From contig NZ_CP139145.1 of assembly GCF_034048115.1 (NCBI RefSeq), positions 1,612,001 through 1,676,000 on the forward strand: 64,000 nucleotides of DNA, in the 5' to 3' direction. The translations under genes and the position numbers were made by a program. The notes beneath the pieces were generated by a model that saw only the letters and a program-made list of their open reading frames with translations, was not told the DNA's origin and ran no database searches. How positions within the stretch are numbered: the first letter of the stretch is position 1; every line of letters begins with the position of its first letter. This DNA is from Pseudarthrobacter sp. IC2-21 (GTDB lineage Bacteria > Actinomycetota > Actinomycetes > Actinomycetales > Micrococcaceae). This document shows positions 18,951 to 27,294 of the stretch, one piece after another.

Positions 18951-19663
18951 TGACACAGGAACTTCTTGACACCGTGCCGGCCTTGCGCGTCGGCAGGCCA
19001 CTGGTGGTGGCCATTGACGGGCCCTCCGGCTCGGGAAAATCCAGTGTCAGCAGGGAAGTGGCCCGCAGGCTGCACCTCGCCTACCTGGACACGGGCGCCA
19101 TGTACCGTGCCCTCACCTGGTTCTGCGTCTCCGGCGGCATCGACCTCACGGACGCCGCAGCCGTGGAGCAGGCGGCCCGGGACCTCGTCCTGGACCTGAG
19201 CACCACACCCCAGGCGGAATACGTTCGCGTGGACGGGACCGACGTTACCGACGCCATTCGCGAGCCCGCCATTTCGTCGGCGGTCAGCGCGGTGGCCACC
19301 ACACTGGGCGCACGGACCGAACTGATCCGCAGGCAGCGTGAGCTCATCGAAAAGCACCACCGCCGCATGGTGGTGGAAGGACGCGACATCACCACCGTCG
19401 TCGCGCCCGGCGCCGAGGTCCGCATGCTGCTGACCGCCAGCGAGGAAGCACGGCTCCGCCGCCGCGGTATCCAACTGGGCGGCACCCAGAACGCGGAGCA
19501 ACTCGCCGCCCAAGTCACGCAGCGCGATGCGAGGGACTCCACGGTGGTGAACTTCACGCAGGCCGCCGACGGTGTGGTCACACTCGATTCATCAGATCTT
19601 GATTTCACGGAAACCGTTGACGCCGCCCTGGTGATCGTGACAAAGGTCCTCAACCGTGACTGA
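18950..19663 (+). CDS. cmk: Cytidylate kinase
   Basis: Cmk phosphorylates CMP and dCMP with ATP. The 237-residue protein has the P-loop IDGPSGSGKSSVS (about 22-34), the YLDTGAMYRALTW substrate segment, and the EGRDITTVVAPGA motif. The frame opens six codons earlier, but the ATG at 18950 overlaps the tyrA stop (TAATG) and is the better start. Its end overlaps the GTG of the acyltransferase by 8 bp. The order rluB-(tyrA)-cmk-(plsC)-der matches a conserved actinobacterial block. Confidence 0.95.
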   Translation: MTQELLDTVPALRVGRPLVVAIDGPSGSGKSSVSREVARRLHLAYLDTGAMYRALTWFCVSGGIDLTDAAAVEQAARDLVLDLSTTPQAEYVRVDGTDVTDAIREPAISSAVSAVATTLGARTELIRRQRELIEKHHRRMVVEGRDITTVVAPGAEVRMLLTASEEARLRRRGIQLGGTQNAEQLAAQVTQRDARDSTVVNFTQAADGVVTLDSSDLDFTETVDAALVIVTKVLNRD

Positions 19664-20387
19664 GCGCACCAAGGTTCCGTCCGGCCTGACCATGGCCTGG
19701 AGCCGGCCCGTCGGCTGGCTCCTGGATCACGTGGTTTACCGGACCTCTGTCACCGGCAAGCACAACGTGCCCACGGGCGGACCGGTTATTTTTGCCGGCA
19801 ACCACATCAGCTTCCTGGACGGGCCGGTGATGTTCGGTGCGTCTCCGCGCGCCATGCACATCCTCGTCAAGAAGGAGATGTTCAAAGGCTTCCTGGGCCG
19901 GGTGCTGCGCGCTTCCGGCCAGCTCCCGGTGGACCGTTCCGGGGACCGGGCAGCCCTGCTGCTGGGCAAGGATGTGCTCAAGGCCGGCCGCTGCATCGGG
20001 ATTCTGCCGGAAGGTACCAGGGGGAGCGGTCAGGCGTTGGACATCAACAACGGGGTCGCCTGGCTGGCACTGAACTCGGGAGCGCCCGTGGTCCCGGTGG
20101 CGATTTTGGGCACCAGGACCGGCAGCGAACACCTCGACACCGTACCCAGGCCCGGGCGGCGTTTCCACGTCAGCTTCGGCAATGCGCTGACCCTGAGCCG
20201 CAACCCCGGCGAAACGGGCCGTGCTTCAATGGACAGGGCGGGATTGGAAATCCGCGCTGCGCTGGCGGGGCACGTCCAGGACACCATCAAACACAGTGGG
20301 CAGCCCCTGCCCCACGCGGATTCCCGCACGAACTTCACAGCAGTAGCCGGGACGCCGGCAGATGACCACTTAAGGAAAGTGCAATGA
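19656..20387 (+). CDS. 1-acyl-glycerol-3-phosphate acyltransferase (PlsC family)
   Basis: This 243-residue protein is a PlsC-type acyltransferase that probably makes phosphatidic acid from lysophosphatidic acid at the membrane. The HX4D motif is seen in [10 protein letters not shown] (about 48-57) and the acceptor-site motif in LPEGTRGSG (about 122-130). It starts with GTG preceded by AAAGG and overlaps cmk by 8 bp. Its stop overlaps the der ATG in ATGA. A second PlsC homologue is at 37377-38189, so the two may differ in acyl or acceptor preference. Confidence 0.9.
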   Translation: MTERTKVPSGLTMAWSRPVGWLLDHVVYRTSVTGKHNVPTGGPVIFAGNHISFLDGPVMFGASPRAMHILVKKEMFKGFLGRVLRASGQLPVDRSGDRAALLLGKDVLKAGRCIGILPEGTRGSGQALDINNGVAWLALNSGAPVVPVAILGTRTGSEHLDTVPRPGRRFHVSFGNALTLSRNPGETGRASMDRAGLEIRAALAGHVQDTIKHSGQPLPHADSRTNFTAVAGTPADDHLRKVQ

Positions 20388-21934
20388 GCGATACGACTCA
20401 AACCTCCGGCCCCTCCGGCGCCGGCGAAGATGAATACACGCCCTCCGGCACGGACCATGTGGCCGAGCGGCTGGCAGCCATCGGTGACGATGAGGCGGAG
20501 CTCCGTGCCGCCTCGCTCCGGGCCGGGCTGGCCGACTACGACCTCGATGAGGACGATGCCGCCCTGCTGAGCGGCGACTACGACGACGAGGACTTCGACG
20601 GTCCGGTCAAGCTCGACCCGGTCCTGGCCATCATCGGACGGCCGAACGTGGGCAAGTCCACACTGGTGAACCGCATCCTGGGCCGCCGCGAAGCCGTGGT
20701 CGAGGACACCCCCGGTGTCACCCGCGACCGCGTGATGTACTCGGCGCACTGGAACGGGCGCAACTTCACCCTCGTGGACACCGGCGGGTGGGAGCACGAT
20801 GCCCGCGGCATCCACGCCCGCGTGGCCGAACAGGCCGAAATGGCAGTGGAACTCGCGGATGCCGTCCTTTTTGTCGTCGATTCGGCGGTGGGCGCCACAG
20901 CCACCGACGAGGGCGTCATGAAGATGCTGCGCCGCAGCAAGAAGCCGGTCATCATGGTGGCCAACAAGGTGGACGACTTCGCCCAGGAGGCGGATTCCGC
21001 CGCCCTGTGGGGCCTTGGCTTCGGCGAGCCGTACCCTGTCTCGGCCCTGCACGGCCGCGGCGTGGCGGACCTCCTGGACCACGTCATGGACACCCTGCCG
21101 GAGTTCTCCACCATTGAGGGCCTGGAACGCTCCGGCGGCCCCCGCCGAATCGCACTGATCGGCCGGCCCAACGTGGGTAAGTCCTCACTGCTGAACAAAC
21201 TCGCCGGTTCGGAGCGCGTGGTGGTGGACAACACTGCGGGAACCACCAGGGACCCCGTGGATGAGTTCATTGAACTGGGCGACCGCACCTGGCGGTTTGT
21301 GGATACCGCCGGCATCCGGCGTCGGCAGCACATGGCACAGGGTGCGGATTACTACGCCTCCCTCCGGACGCAGGCTGCGCTCGAGAAGGCGGAAGTCGCC
21401 GTCGTTCTCCTGGCCGTTGACGAGGTGCTCAGTGAGCAGGATGTCCGCATCCTGCAGCTGGCCATCGAGTCCGGCCGCGCGCTGGTGCTGGCCTTCAACA
21501 AGTGGGACCTGCTCGACGACGAACGCCGCACCTACCTGGAACGCGAAATCGAACAGGACCTGGCCCACGTTGCCTGGGCTCCGCGGGTGAACATTTCGGC
21601 CCTGACCGGCTGGCACAAGGACCGTCTGGTTCCCGCCCTTGACCTGGCCCTGGAGAGCTGGGACAAGCGAATTCCCACCGGCCGGCTCAACGCCTTCCTC
21701 GGCGAACTCGTGGCAGCCCACCCCCACCCGGTCCGCGGCGGTAAGCAGCCGCGCATCCTCTTCGGCACGCAGGCATCAAGCCGGCCGCCCAAGTTCGTGC
21801 TGTTCACCACCGGATTCCTGGACCCCGGCTACCGCCGCTTCATCACCCGCAGGCTGCGTGAGACCTTCGGTTTCGAAGGCACACCCATCGAGGTCAACAT
21901 GCGCGTGCGCGAAAAGCGCGGTAAGCAGCGTTAA
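20384..21934 (+). CDS. der: Ribosome biogenesis GTPase Der (EngA)
   Basis: Der is a GTPase needed for 50S subunit assembly. The 516-residue protein has two G domains in tandem: GRPNVGKST at 85-93 with NKVD, and GRPNVGKSS at 260-268 with NKWD, followed by the KH-like C-terminal domain. An acidic N-terminal extension of about 80 residues is absent from the shorter proteobacterial enzyme but is seen in actinobacteria. The ATG overlaps the preceding TGA by 4 bp with AAGGAAAG upstream. It is the last protein gene of the parA-to-der block. Confidence 0.97.
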   Translation: MSDTTQTSGPSGAGEDEYTPSGTDHVAERLAAIGDDEAELRAASLRAGLADYDLDEDDAALLSGDYDDEDFDGPVKLDPVLAIIGRPNVGKSTLVNRILGRREAVVEDTPGVTRDRVMYSAHWNGRNFTLVDTGGWEHDARGIHARVAEQAEMAVELADAVLFVVDSAVGATATDEGVMKMLRRSKKPVIMVANKVDDFAQEADSAALWGLGFGEPYPVSALHGRGVADLLDHVMDTLPEFSTIEGLERSGGPRRIALIGRPNVGKSSLLNKLAGSERVVVDNTAGTTRDPVDEFIELGDRTWRFVDTAGIRRRQHMAQGADYYASLRTQAALEKAEVAVVLLAVDEVLSEQDVRILQLAIESGRALVLAFNKWDLLDDERRTYLEREIEQDLAHVAWAPRVNISALTGWHKDRLVPALDLALESWDKRIPTGRLNAFLGELVAAHPHPVRGGKQPRILFGTQASSRPPKFVLFTTGFLDPGYRRFITRRLRETFGFEGTPIEVNMRVREKRGKQR

Positions 21935-22082
21935 TTACGACACACCGGAGACGTGTGGGTGGCAAAGTGTCACCGACACCCTCCGGGATCGTGTAAGCTT
22001 TTCAAGGTGGTTCGGCCGGACTGCTGAGTTGAAATCCCGGGTAACACCGGGGAGTAAACGCAGCGGAGAACGGCGGAACTAA

Positions 22083-22159
<77 letters not shown>

Positions 22160-22161
22160 TG

Positions 22162-22201
22162 AAGGGCCGTTTTCCGGTAACAACCGGAAAGCGGCCCTTT
22201 T
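22162..22201 (+). terminator. Rho-independent terminator of tRNA-Pro
   Basis: AAGGGCCG(T)TTTCCGG pairs with CCGGAAA(G)CGGCCCTT around a 6-base loop, followed by TT. The first arm starts three bases after the tRNA CCA. It may also end the leftward transcript of the small secreted protein at 22220. Confidence 0.88.
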
Positions 22202-22219
22202 GCGTTGATCCGGCGGTCC

Positions 22220-22531
22220 TTACCTCACGTAGACGGTGTAGTGGACGTGGCCTTGGCCGTCCCAGTACCGGGAGTCCCAATTACGGTGGTGGCCGTGACG
22301 GTCATTTCCCCAGCAGTCGTAGCCGTCTTCGTCGTAGCCGTCCTTGTCATAGCGGCCGTGGCCATTGTGGTCATAGCCGTGATCCTTGTGATCGTTGTGA
22401 TAGGACGAACCACGGTAGGTATCTCCTGACCGGTCGCTGGCAGAGGCAGCGGTGGCAGTCAGGGCTGCACCGCTGAAAGCCAGGCCGGCAGCAACGAGGG
22501 TGGAGCCGAATAAGCGGGTTACTTTGTTCAT
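22220..22531 (-). CDS. Small secreted His/Asp/Gly/Tyr-rich protein
   Basis: This 103-residue protein has a clear Sec signal peptide: basic MNKVTR, a hydrophobic core LFGSTLVAAGLAFSGAALT, and a likely cleavage after ATAASA near residue 31. The mature 70 residues are dominated by His, Asp, Gly, Tyr and Arg, with one Cys and a repeated DGYD/EDGYD. About a dozen histidines beside many aspartates suggest metal binding, but no family is recognised and function is unknown. The strand bias, signal peptide and G/C third positions support a real gene. It is convergent with tRNA-Pro. Confidence 0.72.
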   Translation of the reverse strand: MNKVTRLFGSTLVAAGLAFSGAALTATAASASDRSGDTYRGSSYHNDHKDHGYDHNGHGRYDKDGYDEDGYDCWGNDRHGHHRNWDSRYWDGQGHVHYTVYVR

Positions 22532-22987
22532 TGGATTTTCCCAACATAATCAGTTGACAGATGCCCGCAGAACAGGTGTCAGGGATGCAGGCACTGGCCG
22601 TCGTCGGCGCGGTCCACGCCCTTGTTGACTCGCCTGTCTACGGTTGTCTCCCAAGGCCTTGGGTGCATCGGCGCTGCCCTTCCGCCTAACGCTGCCCAAT
22701 GCTGCTTGAGGGTGCCAACGCCCGCGCCAACGGAACCCTGTTTACCCCCGGGTTCGGAATCGACGGGGCGCTGTGGGTGATGTGAATACACAGTTGGCCT
22801 GAATAGGCGCTGAACTGAGCATGAATGCCGTTCTCAGGACCTTCAATACTCCAGTTTTCGTCCAGCCCGTGATCATTTTGGGGGGACGTGAGAATCAGCT
22901 TACTCAGCTGGTTCCAAGGTGGGAAGACTCCGCGTTTTGTTAAGTGAACAATCCTGCAGGGCGGCAATCTTCTGCACGCCGCCTCTG
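22532..22987. other. Intergenic region with no convincing gene
   Basis: This 456-bp stretch separates the small secreted protein from the Fpg/Nei gene. Minus-strand open frames cross it, but they lack codon bias and a Shine-Dalgarno. The segment 22780-22950 looks less GC-rich than its surroundings and could be a decayed gene fragment. It holds the promoter of the small secreted protein at its left end. Nothing else is recognised. Confidence 0.5.
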
Positions 22988-23857
22988 CTACTTCAGGAAC
23001 TTGGAGGTCCTGCGGTCCGCCAGGATCTTGCCGTGCGTCTGGCACGTGGGGCAGTACTGCAGGGCCGTGTCAGCGAACGACACTTCCCGGACGGTATCCC
23101 CGCAGACCGGGCATGCCTCCCCGGTCCGGGCATGGACCCGCATATGGCTGCGCTTGACGTCCTTGAGTTCGCTGGGAGGCTTCCCCGCGGCCTCGGCCAA
23201 AGCCGTGCCGAGAATGGAATGGATGGCGTCGTACAGAACCTGCACGGTACCGCGGTCCAACGACTTGGCGATCGCAAAAGGCGAAATCCTGGCTGCGTGC
23301 AGTATCTCGTCACTGTAGGCATTGCCTATCCCGGCGATGACGCTTTGGCTCCTGAGAAGGCCTTTGATCTGCTGGGAACTGGATCCGAGTAGTTCAGCCA
23401 GCGCGTCGGCGTCGAAAGCCGCACTGAAGGGGTCCGGGCCCAGGGCGGCGATTCCCGGAACGTCCTGCGGATCGCGCACCACATAAACGGCAAGGCTTTT
23501 CTTCGTCCCGGCCTCGGTGAGGTCGATGCCGTGACGGCCGTGGGGGCCGTCGAAAGTGATCCTCGCGGCGATGTGGCTTTTGCCAAGCCGCAACTGCGTG
23601 TCGGTGGGGGAATCAGTGAAACGGACCCAGCCGGCCCGCGCAAGATGGAAAACGAGGGACGGTCCGTCGGTGTCAATACAGATGAACTTTCCGAACCGCC
23701 GCACGCCGGCAACAGTGCTTCCCTCCAGCGCCGTGTATGGCGGATCGGCGGTCTTCAGAACGGCGAACGACACGATCTGGACCTTCTGCACCCTCGATCC
23801 GCGCAGATGTTCCTCCAGGAATCCGGCCAGGCCGGCAACCTCGGGCAGTTCGGGCAT
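22988..23857 (-). CDS. Formamidopyrimidine-DNA glycosylase / endonuclease VIII family
   Basis: This base-excision repair enzyme removes oxidised bases and nicks the strand. The 289-residue protein begins PELPEV, where Pro2 is the Schiff-base nucleophile and Glu3 the general acid. It has the helix-two-turn-helix region (about 135-220, with GIGNAYSDEIL) and a C-terminal zinc finger with two CxxC pairs (ACPVCGD and YCPTCQ). MutM usually ends with a shorter sequence after the finger, and the N-terminal half diverges from classical MutM. It is therefore called Fpg/Nei family without choosing between Fpg and Nei. It is transcribed alone. Confidence 0.92.
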   Translation of the reverse strand: MPELPEVAGLAGFLEEHLRGSRVQKVQIVSFAVLKTADPPYTALEGSTVAGVRRFGKFICIDTDGPSLVFHLARAGWVRFTDSPTDTQLRLGKSHIAARITFDGPHGRHGIDLTEAGTKKSLAVYVVRDPQDVPGIAALGPDPFSAAFDADALAELLGSSSQQIKGLLRSQSVIAGIGNAYSDEILHAARISPFAIAKSLDRGTVQVLYDAIHSILGTALAEAAGKPPSELKDVKRSHMRVHARTGEACPVCGDTVREVSFADTALQYCPTCQTHGKILADRRTSKFLK

Positions 23858-24059
23858 GGGACTACAGGCCGGCAGCCGGCAGATGGGGGAGGGCGCACAG
23901 GGGGAACCAACCGGCCTCCGCCCTCAGGCTCAGCAGGGCGCCACCGCCAAAGATGATCCGCGGAGCCCCATATCGCTTTTTCCCGGGTGTTGCCCGTGCC
24001 TGTGATCCCATGCGTCCCATCATGTCAGAATCACCCTCGAACGCCCGAGGACTTGTGCC

Positions 24060-24065
24060 TATACT
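24060..24065 (+). promoter_or_regulatory. Candidate -10 of the gcvH promoter
   Basis: TATACT matches the consensus -10 at five of six positions and lies 64 bp before the gcvH start. No good -35 is seen 16-18 bp upstream. The 23858-24129 gap holds no convincing gene. Confidence 0.4.
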
Positions 24066-24129
24066 TTCAGCGGCGGCTTGTTTCCCAGGCCCCGTTGACA
24101 TTGGTGATTGACCCGATGAAAGGCCCCTG

Positions 24130-24516
24130 ATGAGCAACATTCCCGAAGACCTGTCCTACACCGCCGAACATGAGTGGGTCACCGCACCGAACGCCGACGG
24201 CGTGGTCCGGGTGGGCATTACCGACTTCGCCCAGGACGCACTCGGTGACGTTGTCTACGCGCAGATGCCCGAAGCCGGCAGCAAGGTCACCGCCAATGAG
24301 GTTGTGGGCGAAGTCGAATCCACCAAGAGCGTCAGCGACATCTATGCCCCGGTGAGCGGGGAAGTGGTCGCCCGCAACGAATCCCTCGACACCGACTCGG
24401 CCCTGATCAACACGGATCCGTACGGTGACGGCTGGCTGATCGAGATCAAGCTCGCCGAAGCGGACGCCGTGGACTCCTTGCTCAGTGCATCGGAGTACGA
24501 ACAGCAGGTAGGCTGA
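24130..24516 (+). CDS. gcvH: Glycine cleavage system H protein
   Basis: GcvH carries the aminomethyl group on a lipoyl arm between the P, T and L proteins of the glycine cleavage complex. The 128-residue protein has the full length of the family and the lipoylation site Lys66 in GEVESTKSVSD. AAAGG precedes the ATG. The other gcv genes are not in this window. The gene lies next to garA, as in the Rv1826-Rv1827 pair of M. tuberculosis, so its placement is the conserved actinobacterial one rather than a gcv operon. Confidence 0.96.
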   Translation: MSNIPEDLSYTAEHEWVTAPNADGVVRVGITDFAQDALGDVVYAQMPEAGSKVTANEVVGEVESTKSVSDIYAPVSGEVVARNESLDTDSALINTDPYGDGWLIEIKLAEADAVDSLLSASEYEQQVG

Positions 24517-24535
24517 ACCTAACGGGTTAATCCGG

Positions 24536-24606
24536 TCCGGCCAGCAGGCGTCTTCGCACGTCAATGGCCGGATGGGACCCGCGTCGAAACCGCGGGTATC
24601 CCGCGG
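24536..24606 (+). other. Two potential stem-loops in the garA leader
   Basis: TCCGGCCA (24536-24543) pairs with TGGCCGGA (24565-24572), and CCGCGGG (24590-24596) pairs with CCCGCGG (24600-24606) over a 3-base loop. Neither is followed by a T-run. They fill the gap between gcvH and garA and could terminate gcvH weakly or structure the garA leader. Confidence 0.4.
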
Positions 24607-24654
24607 GAAATGTTGAGTGCAGTCGTGTGAGCTGCAGCGAAAGAGGAGGAAGCC

Positions 24655-25131
24655 ATGGTTGGCCACAAGAAGGACCATGCCGAAGGCGATTACGGCACAG
24701 GTGCGGCCAGGGCTTCGGAGACCACCTCGATCCATCTCACCCCCGTCACCGATGAGCCCATCATTGCCCCCAGGCTCTCCACCGAGGAGCGGCTGTCGGT
24801 CGAGGCCCTGCCTGCCGGATCCGCTCTGCTGGTTGCCCACAGCGGACCGAATGCAGGCGCCCGCTTCCTGCTGGATTCCGACGTCACCACCGCTGGCCGG
24901 CACCCGGATGCGGACATCTTCCTCGACGATGTCACCGTTTCCCGCCGGCACGTGGAATTCCGCCGCACGCCCCGCAGCTTCGAAGTTGTGGACACGGGCA
25001 GCCTCAACGGGACGTATGTCAATCATGACCGGGTTGACAGTGTGGAGCTGAAGTCCGGGAACGAAGTTCAGATCGGCAAGTTCCGCCTCACCTTCTACCT
25101 GAGCCCTGCCCGCGCAGCAGGCCGCGCCTGA
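24655..25131 (+). CDS. garA: FHA-domain regulator GarA/OdhI
   Basis: GarA (OdhI in corynebacteria) inhibits the 2-oxoglutarate dehydrogenase complex and modulates glutamate metabolism when not phosphorylated. Ser/Thr kinases such as PknG and PknB phosphorylate an N-terminal ETTS motif and switch it off. The 158-residue protein has ETTS at residues 22-25 and a C-terminal FHA domain (about 55-150) with GRHPDAD, VSRRHVEF and GSLNGTYVN, the phosphothreonine-binding residues. An AGAGGAGG Shine-Dalgarno precedes the ATG. It is followed 17 bp later by the ftsR-type gene. Confidence 0.94.
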   Translation: MVGHKKDHAEGDYGTGAARASETTSIHLTPVTDEPIIAPRLSTEERLSVEALPAGSALLVAHSGPNAGARFLLDSDVTTAGRHPDADIFLDDVTVSRRHVEFRRTPRSFEVVDTGSLNGTYVNHDRVDSVELKSGNEVQIGKFRLTFYLSPARAAGRA

Positions 25132-25148
25132 TTCAGGAACACTTGCCT

Positions 25149-25871
25149 GTGGCCATGGCCCAACCGGAACGCCGGGGACCCCACGTCCTGAACATTGGGG
25201 AAGTCCTCGCACAACTCAGCGCCGACTTTCCCGGGATGAGCGCGTCGAAAATCAGGTTCCTGGAGGAAAAGGGACTCATCAATCCGCGCCGGACCCCTGC
25301 GGGCTACCGGCAATACGCTGAGAGCGATGTTGAGCGCCTGCGCTTTGTGCTGGCCCTGCAACGTGACCAGTACCTTCCCCTCAAAGTCATCAAGGACTAC
25401 CTTGACGCCATTGACAGGGGAGAGCGCCCCGAAAACCTGCCTCCCGGCGTCGTGGTTTCGCCCAGGATCGTCTCCGACGAACTTGCAGCGGAGCTCCAAA
25501 ACCGGGGGCGTAAATTTAGCGAGGAACAGCTGCGGGCAGAGTCCGGAGCGAGCGTCCCGCTCCTCCAGTCGCTGCTCAGCTTCGGGCTCATCAGCCACAG
25601 CCACGGCAAGTTTGATGAGCATGCGCTCCAGGTAGCCAGGGCATGCGTGCAGTTGGAGGGCCACGGCCTCGAGCCGCGCCACCTGCGCCCGTTCCAGGCC
25701 GCCGCGGAACGCGAATTCGGGCTCGTGGAGCGGGCGGTTGCCCCCTTGGCGTCCCGTCGCGATTCCGCTTCACAGGCGCGGGCGGCAGAAGCAGCCCGCG
25801 AAATTTCCGACCTTTGCCTGATCCTGCACCGGGCCCTGGTGCAGGACCGCATCTCGCGGATGGACATCTGA
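25149..25871 (+). CDS. ftsR: MerR-family regulator FtsR
   Basis: This 240-residue protein has an N-terminal MerR winged helix (about 15-85: IGEVLAQLSADFP, SKIRFLEEKGLINPRRTPAGYRQY) and a long helical C-terminal part without metal-binding cysteines. It corresponds by order and sequence to Rv1828 and to FtsR of Corynebacterium glutamicum, known to regulate ftsZ. The frame opens with TTG at 25143; GTG at 25149 sits at better distance from AGGAA, and ATG at 25155 is also possible. Its TGA shares a base with the next ATG. Candidate targets are the shared motif sites at 13830, 26381 and 63047. Confidence 0.88.
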   Translation: MAMAQPERRGPHVLNIGEVLAQLSADFPGMSASKIRFLEEKGLINPRRTPAGYRQYAESDVERLRFVLALQRDQYLPLKVIKDYLDAIDRGERPENLPPGVVVSPRIVSDELAAELQNRGRKFSEEQLRAESGASVPLLQSLLSFGLISHSHGKFDEHALQVARACVQLEGHGLEPRHLRPFQAAAEREFGLVERAVAPLASRRDSASQARAAEAAREISDLCLILHRALVQDRISRMDI

Positions 25872-26374
25872 TGATCGAAGTCGAGATCGTAGGCGTTCGC
25901 ATCGAACTGCCCTCCAACCAGCCGCTGGTCCTCCTGCGCGAGATTCACGGTGAACGCCACGTGCCCATTTGGATCGGGACGCCGGAAGCCAGTGCCATTG
26001 CCCTGGCCCAGCAAGGGGTCGTCCCGCCGCGGCCCATGACCCACGACCTCCTCGTGGACGTCGTGGAGTCCCTGGGGCATTCAGTTGTCAGCGTGAACAT
26101 CGTGGCTGTGGAGGACAACATCTTCTATGGCCAGCTCCAGTTCGAGAACGGCACCACCGTCAGTTCCCGGGCCTCGGATGCGTTGGCCATCGCGCTGCGG
26201 GCCAAGTGCCGGATCTGGTGTGCTGACTCGGTCATGGATGAAGCCGGAGTGCGCATCACGGAACACGACGAGGGTGAGGACACCGAGCCCGGCCCCACCG
26301 TGGATGAAGAGCGGGAACTGCGGCGCTTCCGGGAGTTCCTGGACGACGTGGAACCCGAGGATTTTGACGGCTGA
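25871..26374 (+). CDS. Bifunctional nuclease family (DUF151) protein
   Basis: This 167-residue protein is a DUF151/bifunctional nuclease-like domain (about 1-130) with the family features LREIHGERHVPIWIGTPEASAIALA, PRPMTHDL and SSRASDALAIALR. A highly acidic C-terminal tail follows. Some plant homologues degrade both DNA and RNA; the actinobacterial role is unknown. It is coupled to ftsR by a TGATG overlap and matches Rv1829 in order. The open frame extends far upstream in ftsR, but the overlapping ATG is the natural start. Confidence 0.9.
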   Translation: MIEVEIVGVRIELPSNQPLVLLREIHGERHVPIWIGTPEASAIALAQQGVVPPRPMTHDLLVDVVESLGHSVVSVNIVAVEDNIFYGQLQFENGTTVSSRASDALAIALRAKCRIWCADSVMDEAGVRITEHDEGEDTEPGPTVDEERELRRFREFLDDVEPEDFDG

Positions 26375-26380
26375 GGCGTC

Positions 26381-26411
26381 ATTAAGGTTAAAGTTGAGGC
26401 TGAAACTTCCG
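26381..26411. promoter_or_regulatory. Candidate MerR-type site upstream of second merR gene
   Basis: The plus strand here reads TTAAGGTTAAAGTTGAGG (26382-26399), followed by CTGAAACTT. It matches the ftsZ upstream site AAGGTTAAGGTTG at 12 of 13 positions, and shares AAGGTTAA with the parA site. It lies about 30 bp before the -35 of the merR promoter, suggesting autoregulation or control by FtsR. Confidence 0.55.
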
Positions 26412-26439
26412 ACACGCTTTCGCGATCGGTCCTAGGTCT

Positions 26440-26468
26440 TTGACCTGCGGCCCGCGCGGGCCTAACGT
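26440..26468 (+). promoter_or_regulatory. Promoter of the second merR gene
   Basis: TTGACC (26440-26445) and TAACGT (26463-26468) are spaced by 17 bp. Transcription would give a leader of about 135 nt that contains the double hairpin at 26541-26579. Confidence 0.6.
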
Positions 26469-26540
26469 CGAAGGTATCAAGCTCCCATTGCTTACAGCAG
26501 CCGCGCAAGTCACACTGTAAAAGTACGACCCCCGCGAATT

Positions 26541-26579
26541 GCACGTATGGACTTCATACGTGCACTGGCTGATGCAGTG
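26541..26579 (+). other. Adjacent double hairpin in the merR leader
   Basis: GCACGTATG (26541-26549) pairs perfectly with CATACGTGC (26555-26563) over 5 bases. The next base pairs start immediately: CACTG (26563-26567) with CAGTG (26575-26579). The structures share one base. No T-run follows, so this is not a standard terminator; it is either an RNA element or a palindromic operator. Confidence 0.55.
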
Positions 26580-26611
26580 GTCCCCGGGAGCTTATACGAA
26601 GGAGGATCCAG

Positions 26612-27208
26612 GTGAGTCCCAAAGGCGAAGCGGGCGGACTGAAGCAGCCCACAACGGCTGGTGTTGCTGTGCCCGCGAGCGGTGCCCAGGGCCTCCTGTT
26701 TACCGAAGACCTCCCTGTCCTTGACGAAGACGCAGGCTACCGCGGCCCTACGGCCTGCAAAGCCGCGGGCATCACGTACCGTCAGTTGGACTACTGGGCC
26801 AGGACGGGGCTGGTTGAACCTGCCGTCCGCGGGGCCGCCGGCTCCGGCTCGCAGCGACTTTATGGTTTCCGGGACATCCTGGTACTCAAGGTGGTCAAGC
26901 GACTGCTGGATACCGGCGTCTCCCTTCAGCAGATCCGCTCGGCCGTGGAACACCTGCGCGAACGCGGGGTGGAGGACCTGGCGCAAATCACGCTCATGAG
27001 CGACGGCGCGAGCGTCTACGAGTGCACCTCCGCCGATGAAGTCATTGACCTTGTCCAGGGCGGCCAGGGTGTCTTCGGCATCGCCGTGGGACGCGTGTGG
27101 CGCGAAGTCGAGGGGAGCCTGGCGTCGCTGCCAAGCGAGCACGCGGCCGTGCAGTCCTTTCCCGACGACGAGCTGAGCAAACGGCGCGCGGCGCGCAAAA
27201 TCAGCTGA
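26612..27208 (+). CDS. MerR-family regulator, ResR/McdR (Rv1830) type
   Basis: This 198-residue protein has a MerR winged helix at about residues 45-115 (GPTACKAAGITYRQLDYWARTGLV and a basic wing) and a C-terminal effector-like region (about 125-175) without cysteines. Its order after garA-ftsR-DUF151 corresponds to Rv1830, linked to cell division and growth control in mycobacteria. The GTG start has an excellent GAAGGAGG Shine-Dalgarno at 26598-26605. It is preceded by its own promoter, a shared motif site and a hairpin leader. A strong bidirectional terminator follows. Confidence 0.9.
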   Translation: MSPKGEAGGLKQPTTAGVAVPASGAQGLLFTEDLPVLDEDAGYRGPTACKAAGITYRQLDYWARTGLVEPAVRGAAGSGSQRLYGFRDILVLKVVKRLLDTGVSLQQIRSAVEHLRERGVEDLAQITLMSDGASVYECTSADEVIDLVQGGQGVFGIAVGRVWREVEGSLASLPSEHAAVQSFPDDELSKRRAARKIS

Positions 27209-27214
27209 CCTCAG

Positions 27215-27270
27215 ACACACGGAAAAGGCAACCCCGGCCTGAAATGCTCAGGCGGGGGTTGCCTTTTCTG
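27215..27270. terminator. Bidirectional terminator between merR and parA-like gene
   Basis: AAAAGGCAACCCC (27223-27235) and an inner GCCTGA arm pair with TCAGGC and GGGGTTGCCTTTT, ending near 27266. The T-run on the right and A-run on the left give a classical terminator in both directions. It lies between convergent genes. Confidence 0.92.
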
Positions 27271-27294
27271 TGTCGGGGATAGCCTCCGGCAGGC

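Noticed and set aside
21968..21999. Promoter for tRNA-Pro (TGTCAC ... TAAGCT)
   Set aside because: The boxes match poorly and the spacing is 18-20 bp. A promoter must lie in this 148-bp gap but I cannot place it with confidence.
22686..23045. 119-codon minus-strand open frame overlapping the end of the Fpg/Nei gene
   Set aside because: It overlaps a certain gene in another frame, lacks codon bias and has no start signal; at most it is a remnant.
23862..24140. 92-codon minus-strand open frame between the Fpg/Nei gene and gcvH
   Set aside because: No Shine-Dalgarno, no family resemblance, and it overlaps the gcvH promoter and start. A short hydrophobic stretch alone is not enough.
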